Of a stretch of DNA of 64,000 nt, positions 11,829 to 22,273 are shown one piece after another; the first letter of the stretch is position 1, and every line of letters starts with the position of its first letter. The position numbers and the translations under genes are program-made. Under the pieces are notes generated by a model. That model was not told the origin of the DNA, searched no databases, and saw only the letters and a program-made list of their open reading frames with translations. This DNA is from Benincasa hispida (taxonomy: Eukaryota > Streptophyta > Magnoliopsida > Cucurbitales > Cucurbitaceae), in NCBI RefSeq assembly GCF_009727055.1, contig NC_052360.1, positions 66,716,976 through 66,780,975 of the forward strand, read 5' to 3'.

Positions 11829-12941
11829 TTAAATATCTGAATATTTGCAAATGGCTTTTAACAATTTGATTCTTAACAGAGTTGCTAGAACAAACATAAT
11901 TTTTGAAAATGAACATTTCATTTATCACAAAACTATATACAATTTGTTCTTTACAAGATTTACAAAAACAAGTAACATTAAGCAGCAACTTCTCCCACTG
12001 GATAAGCTGAGCAAACGGTCCCAGGGTCAAGTTAGCCTGGTTACCTTTCTTTGCTTTCTTTTTGGCAAGATACTGAGGGCAGTGTCTCCTCTAGTGCCCT
12101 ACTATATTGCAGTGGAAACATTTTCTTTTATCTGTAGCGTTATCCTTGCCTTTCTTTCCAGCAGGTTTCTTCTCCCCTTTCCTTTTTCCCTTCTTAACAA
12201 GAATACACTTACTCTTCAAAGAGAAGATAACATCAGGCTTGGAGGACATTCCTTTCTTCTCAGCAGTAGTAACATTTACTTCTGACACTAGACCCTTTGT
12301 TCTCAACATTATTTGGTAAGCCTGTAGCTCATTTAGTAGAGTAGTCAAGCTGTATTCAATTTTATTCATCAATGCATTCATACAGAATTGCAGAAAACTC
12401 TTCTGAAGAGATTCTAGAATAAAACCAACTTGACTTCTCTCGTACATGACAACACCATTTACTTCTACCACATTAAAGTGGACAATCATGTCCAAGACAT
12501 GTTCACGAACATTGGTCCCTCTTTGATGTGATTGTTGTAAACGTACGTAATGGCATCATGCCTTAGGGTGAAGGACGGTTGTCCAAACATCCCTCACAGA
12601 GATTCCATAATCTCTTTGACAGTACTCATATCCTCATGCTTCTTTGTCAACACATCAGACATGCTAGCGACGATATAAGCATGTGCTTTATCATTAGACT
12701 TGACCCATTTGTCATATACATCCCGAACATTTCGGTTTGTGTTAGAGCTAGGAATGGGAGGAAAATTCTTATTTAAGACAAACCACAAATCGTCTATCAC
12801 AAGTATCATGTTAAAATTTGATTTCCAATTCACATAATTATCCCCAATGAGTTTATCCGATGCCAACACTTGTATTATTGAACTCGTCATTCTAAAATTA
12901 TAGATCCAATAAAGTTTTAGCAATTTTAATAATATACCCAA
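11829..12941 (-). pseudogene. Copia-type gag of a gag-only element
   Basis: Capsid/nucleocapsid protein of a copia-related element. On the minus strand the order is: GDNYVNWKSN and NFPPIPSS (12941-12750), YDKWVKSNDKAHAYIVASMS (about 12730-12660), SVLTKKHE-like and VKEIMESL, the FILESLQKSFLQF block, LNELQAYQ, a lysine/glycine-rich basic stretch, and a CX2CX4HX4C zinc knuckle at 12079-12120 (CFHCNIVGH...C) with a stop codon just after the His. Stops and frame changes occur near 12590 and 12495. After the knuckle ~80 residues run on without protease motifs, then the PPT follows. Family assignment is firm; the gag-only state may be original or due to deletion. Confidence 0.82.
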
Positions 12942-14790
12942 GATTATTCTTTTGCTACGATACTACATCAAGACATTCTTGACTAAATACTACCTCCAGA
13001 ATAACTCATATTTCGATAATCATTTAGGTACCACTTTTGGTAAGAAATTATTGACACTTAATAATTCTGTAAGTGTATACTCGCCGTTTTCAGACGTCAG
13101 AGGCCACTAAGACTAAAGAAATCCTATCCATTTTTGAGCTTAAGTTGTTCCGAATCCTTTGTTACAACCCTCCGAGGGGATAGCCGTCGTTAAACGACTA
13201 GCAAAGGGTCGCTTAAAGCTAACCAGCACATAAGAATCTCACGGTCCAAACTAAAGAAATCCTTCACCCACTTACTATGAACTACTTCCTCCGTTCACCT
13301 TGATACTGACTCATACAAAACACTTTTCGAAGGGAGGTCACTCCCAGGGTAACACGAAGCGTCATATGAATCTCACGGTGTGAACTATGTGGAGATGTGG
13401 TAGTTGAAATCAAAACTTGATTTCTGTTCGAACAACTTCCCCTTATTCACCAGAGTGTAAATTTAAGCTAAAAGATACTTTCCAAATAAGGTCACTCCCA
13501 GGGTGACACGAAGTACTGCTTAAATCCAGACTGTGAACTCTTAAGAACGTGAGAGCTAAGAATAACATATTGTGTATGTTATTAATTTCCCGCTGAAGTT
13601 TTCTAATAACTCTATCATATAGAAGTTATTGACTACCACTGAAGTGTTCTAATTTTTGGGTAAAATTATACTTAGTTTCTTTTCCGGCTAATAAAAACAA
13701 CCCTAAGTCTATGTGGTTTGTCCAAGTATAACTCTTATAAATAAACTTAAACCTACCATGTCTAGGTGATAAACCCTTTTATTACCTCACATCGCTCATA
13801 AGTATTCATAAAACTGGTTACCAACGCTCAATGACTCGGCCATAATCCCCAGGTAGGAGGTGTTCCGTAGACCTTCAACTTAAATACCTCCAGCCTTCGA
13901 CAGGATTATATACCGATTGAGTTTGTAACCCTAGTTTTACAAGTTTAACGACCTATTTTAACTAATTAAAACAAGTGGTTAACCTACGTGAACATGCATC
14001 TGTTCTTTGTTATGGATTTCAAATGTCTAACCCAATTTTATAACAGCTTATAAAAATTTAGACATGCTAAACATCCACAATATACATGCATTCAATATCT
14101 AATATAACACTTATATTAAATATAAGAAACCCTAACATGCATACTATATATTATAACAAATTATAACATACTTTCAATGCATGTTGCATGCTTCCTACGG
14201 TGGGATTTTAAATCTAAATGACATACTATATGCATATACAAGATTTATTTAATTATAACATATATCCAATGCATAAATAATTAAACATAGATTGATATGG
14301 TTTTAGTTTTGGCAAAAACGAGCGAACAAAAGCCTAACTATTACAATAACAGCTTCAACATCGCTCGAACCGCTCCAAACCCCTTAAAATGGACCCGAAC
14401 TGTCTGAACCGGATCAACAGAGTCTAAACTAGACCACCCAAAAACCATTTTGAGGCTGAATCGGACCAGACCTCAAAGAGAACCGATCAAACTGGCAACT
14501 CTTGCTCATGCTCAAAATCTCACTAAGGCTGATTGTTTAGCATTGACAACCACCGTCATGTGTTTGCCTGATCATTTAGTGTTTGCGTGATCGTTTAGCA
14601 GCCAACGCATATCGCTTAACAAAGCTACACAATCGTGTAGTGTTTGACTTCTATCGCATAGTGTCATCCTCTAGTGCCAGAGGACGCTACACTATCGCTT
14701 AGTGTCCAACATTATCGCGCAACTCCATCATTTAGCACGGACATTTCCTACACGATCGTTGAGCTCTATCGTTTAGTGCCACGTCTTATT
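12942..14790 (-). other. TR-GAG element leader, copy 2 (truncated)
   Basis: Second copy of the leader at 7266-9525, upstream of the gag at 12941. It differs by a small extra block around 13365-13490 that repeats the GGAGGTCACTCCCAGGG wording. It ends at about 14790 in the CGATCG array, where it is joined to the middle of an LTR. About 0.7 kb of leader, the PBS and the 3' part of the 5' LTR are therefore deleted. Confidence 0.7.
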
Positions 14791-15503
14791 TTGTGATCCA
14801 ATCAACAAAATCAAATCCCTCTCGGGCCAGTGAGAGGGCGGGACCCCTTGTTCAAGACCTATAATCAGCACTTAAGGGAATAACTTCTCTACTATCCCTA
14901 AAGCGAGTAGGAGTTAATTCCCTCTTGCACCCTATGTCCCCTTCTATCTATTCGGTCTTACCCCTGAAATGGGAGTCTTATTGAGCCGACACTGTTGAGC
15001 TAACCCTCACCTATGTAAATCTAAGGATAAATAAGAGCTTAGGATTAAGGTCAAGTTACCTAGGTCATCGCTTTGAAATAGTCAGTCTTAAATAGTAAAC
15101 AACGTTATAAAGTAAGAGTGGCTCATTTCGTGGTCGATCTTGTACAAACTCTTTTGCAAAAGGACACCCCCACTCCTCATGTCCAACATGAACGAATTAG
15201 GATCACTTCATTTGTAGCACTTTACAACTCCTTGTAACAACTACAGAGTAGATTGTATCCAATAGTGTTACCAGAATAAGGTACCCAACCTTATACATAT
15301 ACTATAGATCATTTTGACTATTTCCTCGAACTTGATCCACCTTTATATCTCTAAGTAAAGTTCAAGTACTCATCCAATAGTCAAAGGACTTTCAGATTTA
15401 TTGGATTTCTATCAAGCAATAGATTTATTCAATAACACATTTATTGAATTTTCAGAATAAGTTCCATTGTTTACATACCACGAGTTTTAGAACATAAAAC
15501 CCA
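14791..15503 (-). repeat. TR-GAG-family 5' LTR, truncated
   Basis: Matches 10635-11381 of the complete LTR (TTTTGTGATCCAATCAAC, CTCTCGGGCCAGTGAGAGGG, GATCATTTTGACTATTT) and ends at the element's outer border: minus-strand start TGGGTTTTATGTTC at 15503. The 3' ~1.1 kb of the LTR is missing. The next five bases outside are AGAAA. Confidence 0.8.
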
Positions 15504-15964
15504 AGAAATAGGTATTGCTTTTGAAATTTATTTTGAAAACATTTACATAGACAATTCATCATTCAACAATCTCAGAATATAAAAATGTAAATATCCCAGT
15601 CTGTTAACTGAGGCTATAATGGTATGATCATAAGTTTTTCCAACATAAACCATTTCAACCAAATACAAGTTCGAGGAAACAATCCTGGTACCCAATATAA
15701 CCCGCCAAATGTGCACATGTCGACAATTCTCACTAGACATACTCGAGTATGCTGACAATCCCAGCTAGATCATACTGACAATTCCAGCCAGACGTCAATG
15801 AGATATGCTAACATCTTTAGGGTACAATTTCAGTTTCCATTCAAATCAATATAAAACATGCTTTCAAGCAAATCCAGAGTTAAAATAGTCATCTAAGTAA
15901 AACAACAGAAAATCAGTAATTAAAATCCAAGAAATCACATTTTTAGATCATGCCAAGTTTTCCA

Positions 15965-16001
<37 letters not shown>

Positions 16002-17505
16002 TAACATATAGGTATATAGATACAACAAAATATTTGAAAATAAACCACTCACAGCTCGTCAACAATGTTTTTCCCTTTTCCTCAAGCTTTCGATTTTCTA
16101 GTTCCTTCTTGAATCCCGACCAACTCCAACTAACGTGGAACTAGGCCTTTGGACACCATCAGCTAATGGTGGATGCAGGGTTGATCTTCCATAGGTCAGT
16201 TGGACGTGGCCCTTCTCCCTCAATATTTGGACTATTGCATGGATGCATAGTTGGTCCTCCTTAACGTATGGACATCATGTTGGATGCATGGTAGCCACTC
16301 CCAATGCATGGCCTTCCCCTCAAACCCTAATTTTCTTTAACCCTCCTATTTTTTTAGTCATTTTGAGAGAACTTTGAGTTGTGAAGTGAAATGAGATCCT
16401 CCGGGGGTATTTATAGGCAACATTAGACTATCCTTGTCATCCTCTCCAGCCTTCAATGCAAGACACCTCTTATTTGCATAAAATCTAAGTGTCTTCTTCA
16501 TGTTGAGCCAACGCATAGCCCTTGCCACCATCTACTTTGAGCTTAGCCAATACTTCACACAATCGTGCCACATATCTCACGTTGTTGACCCTACTCCTTG
16601 ATGAACTCTTCTTCAATGCCTAGCTTCCTCGAAATGTCCAAAACTTTCCTACTATGTGTCCCAAATGAAGCTCAACACATACCTCTCTAGGTTTGTGTAT
16701 CCAAGACCATTCTTTTGAGGGTTATACCTCCCTAATTGACTTTCCAAACGCCTAACACCTTGGCTTATGCGTCCAATCATGTTGTCCCTTCAAGATCTGC
16801 ATTTACCTTGTGTCTCCTAGGGTTTCTTGGTGCAAATTCCTCCTAAATGGTTACCTCATGTTTTAATCTTGCCCTTCATATGCTTAAAATGGCATTCACA
16901 TAGCCTTCTATGCGTCCACTACACTTCCTAGGTATCCAACCCTCAAACTTTAGGGCTCCACCTACTTATTATATCATATGCTATCCAACACTTGGCTAAA
17001 TTTCCAGCTAGGACCTCTTATGCGTTCACTATCTCCTTGCCATGCGTCCAACTCTAGTTTCCTCACTTAGTTGTACATAGTTTAATGCATGGTTGTCCAA
17101 CACTTAACAATTTCTTCCCCCATGTGTTCACATAGCCCTAAACATCCCAAAATAGTTCTTTTTGCCCTAGCATGCGTCTAAGTGAGCCTACTCTTGTCCA
17201 AACATGCATCCAAGGCTCCTTCAATTCCAGTTATGCTTCCAACTCTAGGGTGACTCATCCCAAGCTAAGCCCTTACTTCTAACATACTTAGTACTTAGTT
17301 CAAATTCCTTATTCTTCTTTGGACTAGGAATTCATCTTATCTTCCAACACTTCGCCAATTTCATTTCTAGGCCAACTCAAGGTTCAAAGCATAGTTTGAA
17401 CACTTAACCAAAATTCTGACCTCAATCTACTATACTTCCAACTCTTGAATCCCAACCTTTTTCTCTCAATACTTGACCACACTTTTCTTCTCCTCCAGCA
17501 CATAC
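15504..17505. other. No gene; probable diverged minus-strand LTR
   Basis: Two kilobases without coding similarity. It contains a (TA)16 run at 15968-15999. From about 16100 on it has the ATGCGTCCA / AACGCATAGCC vocabulary of the Tekay-type LTR at 34427-37144. It also has TATAAATA on the minus strand at 16408-16415, in a setting (GCCTATAAATA) like that of that LTR. This suggests an old, diverged LTR in minus orientation, but I could not define its ends. Confidence 0.35.
15968..15999. repeat. (AT)16 microsatellite
   Basis: An uninterrupted run of 16 AT dinucleotides. A short ORF that reads through it (YIYIYIY) is an artefact. Confidence 0.95.
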
Positions 17506-17814
17506 TGTGAACCCCGAATCCTAATTTATCTACTTGAGTATGTTCCCTACTAAGACTAGTGTGGTGAGTAGGTTGATGTGGAAACTAGTGTGTAATGGTA
17601 GAGAGAAGAGTGGAGATTTGAAGAAAAGAGGAAATTTGGAAGTTTAACTCTTGAGGAAAATTTGGAAAATTTGGCTAAGTATAGAATTTTGTGTGGGATG
17701 CGTTGAAAGGGACCAATGCATTGGAAGGGTGTGTTAATGATGGTATGCGGCTGAAGAAGGAAAATAGAGAAGATGCATTGGAAGGAACACGGGTAGGCAA
17801 GGCATGCATTGAAA

Positions 17815-18230
17815 GGCAGCCTATGCGTCGATCAGCCTTGACCAGCGCCCATGCAATGCGTCGAGCAGCCTCGACCAGCACCCATGCAATGCGTCGAGTA
17901 GCCTCGGCCAGACGTCCTGCTCATGCGTCGAGTGGCCTTGACCAGCGCCCATGCAATGCATTGAGCAACCTTGACCAGACGCCCTGCCCATGCATCGAGC
18001 AGCCTCGGCCAGACACCCTGCCATGCGTCCAGCGGCCATGCACATGCGTTGACCGCCCTGCCGAGCAGCCATATCCGTGCGTCGAGGTGCCCTACCATGC
18101 AGCTAAACACACAGCCCATATGGCTAAGCACGCCTATGCGATCGAGCGAGTGAGCGATGGCCAGTATACACCGCACGCCCATGCGTCAAAGCAGTATGCC
18201 TATGCGTCGAGTGGCTAGCCTGTACAGCAT
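17815..18230 (+). repeat. GC-rich minisatellite in the LTR
   Basis: Imperfect units built from ATGCGTCGAGCAGCC, TCGACCAGCGCCC and CCATGCAATGCG, about 30-55 bases each, repeated about ten times. The block is far more GC-rich than its surroundings. A shorter version lies in the other LTR of this family at 36545-36850. Confidence 0.8.
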
Positions 18231-18635
18231 GCCCATGCGACAGTGGCCAGCACCATACGCCCATGCCAAGCAAGCCGTGCGATATGACTAGGGAGCCATA
18301 CGTCGAGGATGGACGGTCACCCTATGCATTGGTGATGGTTAGCTCGTTGTGATGGCTAAGTTGAATTGTAATGATAGTGAATTGGCTTGCTATGCGTTGG
18401 TGATGGCTATACATTGTGTATGGACTATGCATTGAACATCCAAGAGTTGGATGCATATAAAGGATGATATCACCTAGAAAACATCATCAAACCATGTGTC
18501 TTCTTGGGAGGAAAGCCTTAAGCCTTAAGAATTTGAGGTGGTGGCATCAGATTGGAAGCTCATGCATTGGCTATAGAGAAGGAAGACACATGCAGCCAAG
18601 TAGGTGGTGTCAACTTGGGGGAAGGTTTGGACGCC

Positions 18636-18643
18636 TATAAATA
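18636..18643 (+). promoter_or_regulatory. TATA box of Tekay-type LTR
   Basis: TATAAATA in the context GACGCCTATAAATAGAGCC. The reverse complement is conserved in the other LTR at 36134-36141, which supports a real U3 promoter. Confidence 0.6.
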
Positions 18644-19500
18644 GAGCCAAAAGACTTCATTTTTAGATCAAAATTCAAAAATACCATAAAAAGAGTGGAA
18701 AAGTTGAGCAAACCTTGCGTTGGATCCAAAATCCATGCGTTGGTCATAGTATTTCAAAGAGGACGCATTGGACAGTGAAGTCTGGAAAGTAGCATCAACT
18801 TGGGATGAGGATTTCTCCCAATTTACTTGTGAGTTTAAAGTGATTCTAAAGCCACCTGAAAGCTGTGAAAATCTAGTTTTTAGGGTAGGGCTTCCGGAGG
18901 AAAAGAACGAAGAGATCGGGCTGAAAACTGAGAAGAATACAGAAGGGTCAGGCTGTCGGATAAGTTTGGGCCAGTCTTAAAGATTCTGTGATTCCGGCCA
19001 AACCACGAGAGGTTATGAGTTCCAATTTTAGGGTAAGCTTCCTGAGACATTTTAGAATATTTTTTTAGAAGGAAGTATCTCAAAATAAGATTTAGAACTA
19101 TGAGTAATCTAAGCTGAAATTTGAATCTGGATTCTAGAGGTGAAAAGGGAGCCCGAGGTAGAAAAGGGAGCTACTAGAGTAAAAAGCTCCTAAGCAATCA
19201 AGGTGAGTGGCTAAATCGTCTTGACTAAAACATTTGCTTAAAATGTTTGATTACAACGTGTTATAGAAAGCATGTTTTAAAGAGGATTATTCTCATGCCA
19301 ACTAGTTTTACAAAGTGATTTCCAAGCAAACCATGAGTTATGTTTTAAACGCATGCATGTGTGAGAAGTTGTTGAAAAGCGATTTATATATGTTAAATAT
19401 ACTTAGCATGCATTAGTACCTTTAAAGCCATGTTTTTATATGTGTTATACTTTACTGCTTTAAAGAGAAAGTCATTTATGACTAGTTTTACTTAAAATGC

Positions 19501-19650
19501 GATACCGAAGGACATTTGAGAAGGTATCCGCCCAATTAGAAAAGGACATTTGAGAAAGTATCTATTGGTACTGAAGGACGTTTGAGAAGGTACTAAACCA
19601 ACCAGATACTGAGGGACGTTTGAGAAGGTATCTGAATAAAAGTACCTAAG
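19501..19650 (+). repeat. Tandem repeat, four ~33-38-bp units
   Basis: Four units carrying GAAGGACATTTGAGAAGGTA (with small changes) begin near 19507, 19540, 19572 and 19610. The inverted LTR at 34427-37144 carries the same block at 35131-35275, so the array predates the separation of the two copies. Confidence 0.85.
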
Positions 19651-20353
19651 GTATGATGGTGCTTAGTATGGCCACGTGCATGTAGGTAGTTAGAGTCGAG
19701 ATTGAGCAAAAGGGTTCTCTCTTGACTAGCAGTTGGTGTTGGGATTGTTTTTACTTACAGTAAGGTTATTCTCAACTGAGAAATAGTTTTACTGTTTTAT
19801 GATTAAAACAACTTTATATGTTTTATGCTTGAAAAATGTTTATACTGCAGTACAAGTACTGTAGAAGCTTATATTTCAGTTAAACTCTTTATTAAGATTT
19901 TGCATGAGAATCAATTACCTTTCTTAAGTCACTTACTGGGCGCAAGCTCACCCCATTTTCAAATGTTTTCTTTCCCCCCCACAGGTAGCGGTCAAATCCT
20001 CTAAAGATAGCTCTGCATCTGCTCTACCACTAAAGGACAAAGAGATTTGTAACCCATCTGTTTAGGTGGTTTTTGTTAATATTGTACACATGTTATTGTT
20101 GTTCATATAGGGACTAGGGTTTTTGGGTTCTGGGACTTGTAAATCTAGTGTTGTAATGACTCTAAATATGTTACATTTCTAGATTAATAAATTTTTGGTC
20201 TAAAGACATTCCACTGTATATAAGTTATATTTTGGTATCAGAGTTATTCTGCAAGAGTTATTAGGCAGTAAGTGTCAGCCAAAGGGTTGATAACTGCCAC
20301 AGTCACGCCCTTTCTCAGGCTTAGAGGTTAGTCTGGGACGAGGTGTGACAACT

Positions 20354-20366
20354 TGGTATCAGAGCA
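20354..20366 (+). other. Primer-binding site (tRNA-iMet type)
   Basis: TGGTATCAGAGCA, three bases after the LTR end. This primer type together with the gag that follows fits the Tekay/Del branch of Ty3. Confidence 0.85.
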
Positions 20367-20504
20367 AAGGTATATGTAAACTTAGGAAAGGTTTGAGCTA
20401 GCTTAGTATTAAAGCATAGGATTTTGAGTGAAAGAGAGAGTTCATGCATTAGATTAAGTCCCATAGATAAGTCCCTAACATGTGTACTTAATAATTAGGA
20501 AAAA

Positions 20505-21840
20505 ATGCTGAGGAGAAGTGGCAGGCGAAGCAAGCAGACTGAGGAGAGGGATGTTGACCCTACCAGCGGAGGTCCTGAAGTTAAACGGGACCCAGATCCA
20601 AAGGGGAAAAGAGTTAGAGACTTAGTAGAGTAGGAAGCAACTTCTGCAAACGAGTCGAGTACACNGGGAAAAGAGTTAGAGACTTAGTAGAGCAGGAAAC
20701 AACTTCTGCAAACGAGTCAAGTACACCAAGGGTGGATGTAGAGCCCCAGATGGAGGATCGAGTATTCGATAGAATCATTCAAAGATTGGCGGCGAGTGTC
20801 GGATCGATTCAAAACGATCCAGAAAAGAAATTCGGTGTCGAGAGGCTGAAAGCTTTAGGTGCCATGACGTTTGGTGGAGCCACAGATCCAATAGATGTTA
20901 ACGTCTGGTTGGATTTGATTGAGAAATTTTTTATTGTTATGAGGTGCCCTGAGGACCGTAAGGTGGAGTTAGCGGCATTCTTGCTGCAGAAAAGGGCTGA
21001 GAAATGGTGGAAAGTGATAGAGGCTAGAAGGAGTAGTTTGGAAACTATGACTTGGTCTGAGTTCAGACAAGTATTTGAGGATAAATACTACCCTAGTTCT
21101 TTTAAAGAAGCGAAGAGGGAGGAATTTCTTAGGCTAACTCAAGGAATGATGACGGTTGCTGAGTATGAGTAAAGATTTACTGAGTTATCTCAGTATGCCC
21201 TTCTAATCATCGTGGAAGAAAAGGAGAGGTGTAGGAGATTTGAGATGGCTTAAGAAGGAAGATACGTACACAATTTACCTCTACATCCAATTGGGTGAAT
21301 TTCACTCAGTTTGTTGAGACCGCTATCTGAGTAGAGTAGAGTGTAGCGAGGGAAGTTGTACTCCAGCCAGGTGAAAGACAGTTTAGAATGCCTGGAGAAA
21401 TGAGAAGTAAGAGATTTAGACCCTTATTCTCTGGATAGTCGGGTATAAGGAGTTTTGGGGGCACGAGCCAACATAGTTCAGGTTGAAAGAGGTCAAAACT
21501 TGCAGCTAGATCAAGTGGTGGATCAGTATCGGGTCGTGCTAGCGAGTCAATAGCTAGTACAAGGAGGAAACCATTTTGTATAAACTGTGGAAGACCTCAT
21601 ATAGAAGTATGTTATGGCAATAGGAATGTGTGCTTCTAGTGCGGACAAGCTGGGCATTTCAAGAGAGATTGTCCTCAGCTAGGTAATGGAGCACAGAGTG
21701 AGCAAAGAGGAGTTACCCAGACTGTAAACCAACCTAGATCGACCAGAACTAGAGGTGAGGTATCCGGTATAGCTAAGCAGAAAAGGGGTAGTTGGACGAC
21801 CCCAACAGCAACAGCAGCAGCAGCAGGGTAGAGTATACGC
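20505..21840 (+). pseudogene. Ty3/Tekay-like gag (broken)
   Basis: Capsid/nucleocapsid protein. The ATG at 20505 opens a basic N-terminus (MLRRSGRRSKQ) that stops at 20631. The main reading resumes past a duplication and runs as DRVFDRIIQRLA, KALGAMTFGGATDP, WLDLIEKFF, LLQKRAEKWWKV, WSEFRQVFEDKYYP and KREEFLRLTQG, the standard retrotransposon gag domain, to a stop at 21170. Beyond lie two zinc knuckles: CINCGRPH...C near 21575, and CX2CX4HX4C at 21631-21672 with a TAG between the first two Cys. A CAG run (polyQ) lies at about 21800-21830. Protease onward is lost; the sequence is replaced near 21850 by a copia LTR scrap. Confidence 0.88.
20604..20726 (+). repeat. 62-bp direct duplication joined by a single N
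   Basis: 20604-20664 and 20666-20726 are the same 61-base segment with three differences, separated by the only N in the window (20665). The first copy has TAG at 20631 where the second has CAG. The duplication shifts the gag frame by 62 bases; without one copy and the N, the ATG at 20505 and the main gag frame are in register. Confidence 0.92.
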
Positions 21841-21857
21841 TATGACACACTAAGTCT

Positions 21858-22273
21858 ACACAGAGCCCACCCTCTGGATTCTCACATCGAGAAAACCAAG
21901 GTAACCTTCTTGGTGGATTCATACTCAACTCAACACTACTGAGGTTCTGTGGAGGCCGTTCGCGGTATTCGTGACCTTGATGATCACTTAGTTCGAGTGC
22001 GGGTGTTCGTTCAGTGTAGTGGTTGTGTTGGACAAACGTTCGTGTGTTGTTGTGTTGCTGTGATCAAGAGTTCGTGACCAAGGAACTAGAAGATGAGTCT
22101 ACAAAGGTTAGTTGATTCTTCCCTTGATTTGTAGTATAAGCATGCTGTAATTTTTATTTTATGCATAACCGCATGTTTCCGTTTGTGATTGTAATTGTAA
22201 AGTTCATATATGATTGAAATTTGGAAAGATCCTTCCATTGCTCATGGAAATCCTCGTGTACGATTTCCTTCAT
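21858..22273 (+). repeat. Fragment: 3' end of a copia LTR
   Basis: Resembles 37190-37547 and 938-1283: GATTCTCACATCGAGAA, ACCAAGGTAACCTT, GCATGCTGTAATTT, TTTGGAAAGATCC and a CGATTTCCTTCA end at 22273. No PBS follows, so it is a scrap that truncates the gag on its left. Confidence 0.65.

Larger units (their letters stand above)
17506..20350 (+). repeat. Ty3/Tekay-like 5' LTR (2.85 kb)
   Basis: Starts TGTGAACCCCGAATCC and ends GAGGTGTGACA, followed three bases later by a tRNA-iMet-type PBS and then gag. The reverse complement of the whole unit recurs as the solo LTR 34427-37144. Inside are a GC-rich minisatellite (17815-18230), a TATA box at 18636-18643 and a tandem repeat at 19501-19650. The last 600 bases hold the CTGGGCGCAAGCTCACCCC and AGTGTCAGCCAAAGGGTTGA blocks. 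The 175-residue ORF at 17691-18218 is minisatellite translation, not a gene. Confidence 0.85.

Noticed and set aside
11845..12319. Plus-strand ORFs of 146 and 70 residues
   Set aside because: Opposite-strand shadows of the copia-type gag and its zinc knuckle.
17675..18218. Overlapping ORFs of up to 175 residues on both strands
   Set aside because: They are translations of the GC-rich minisatellite in the Tekay-type LTR. Openness in several frames comes from the repeat, and there is no domain.
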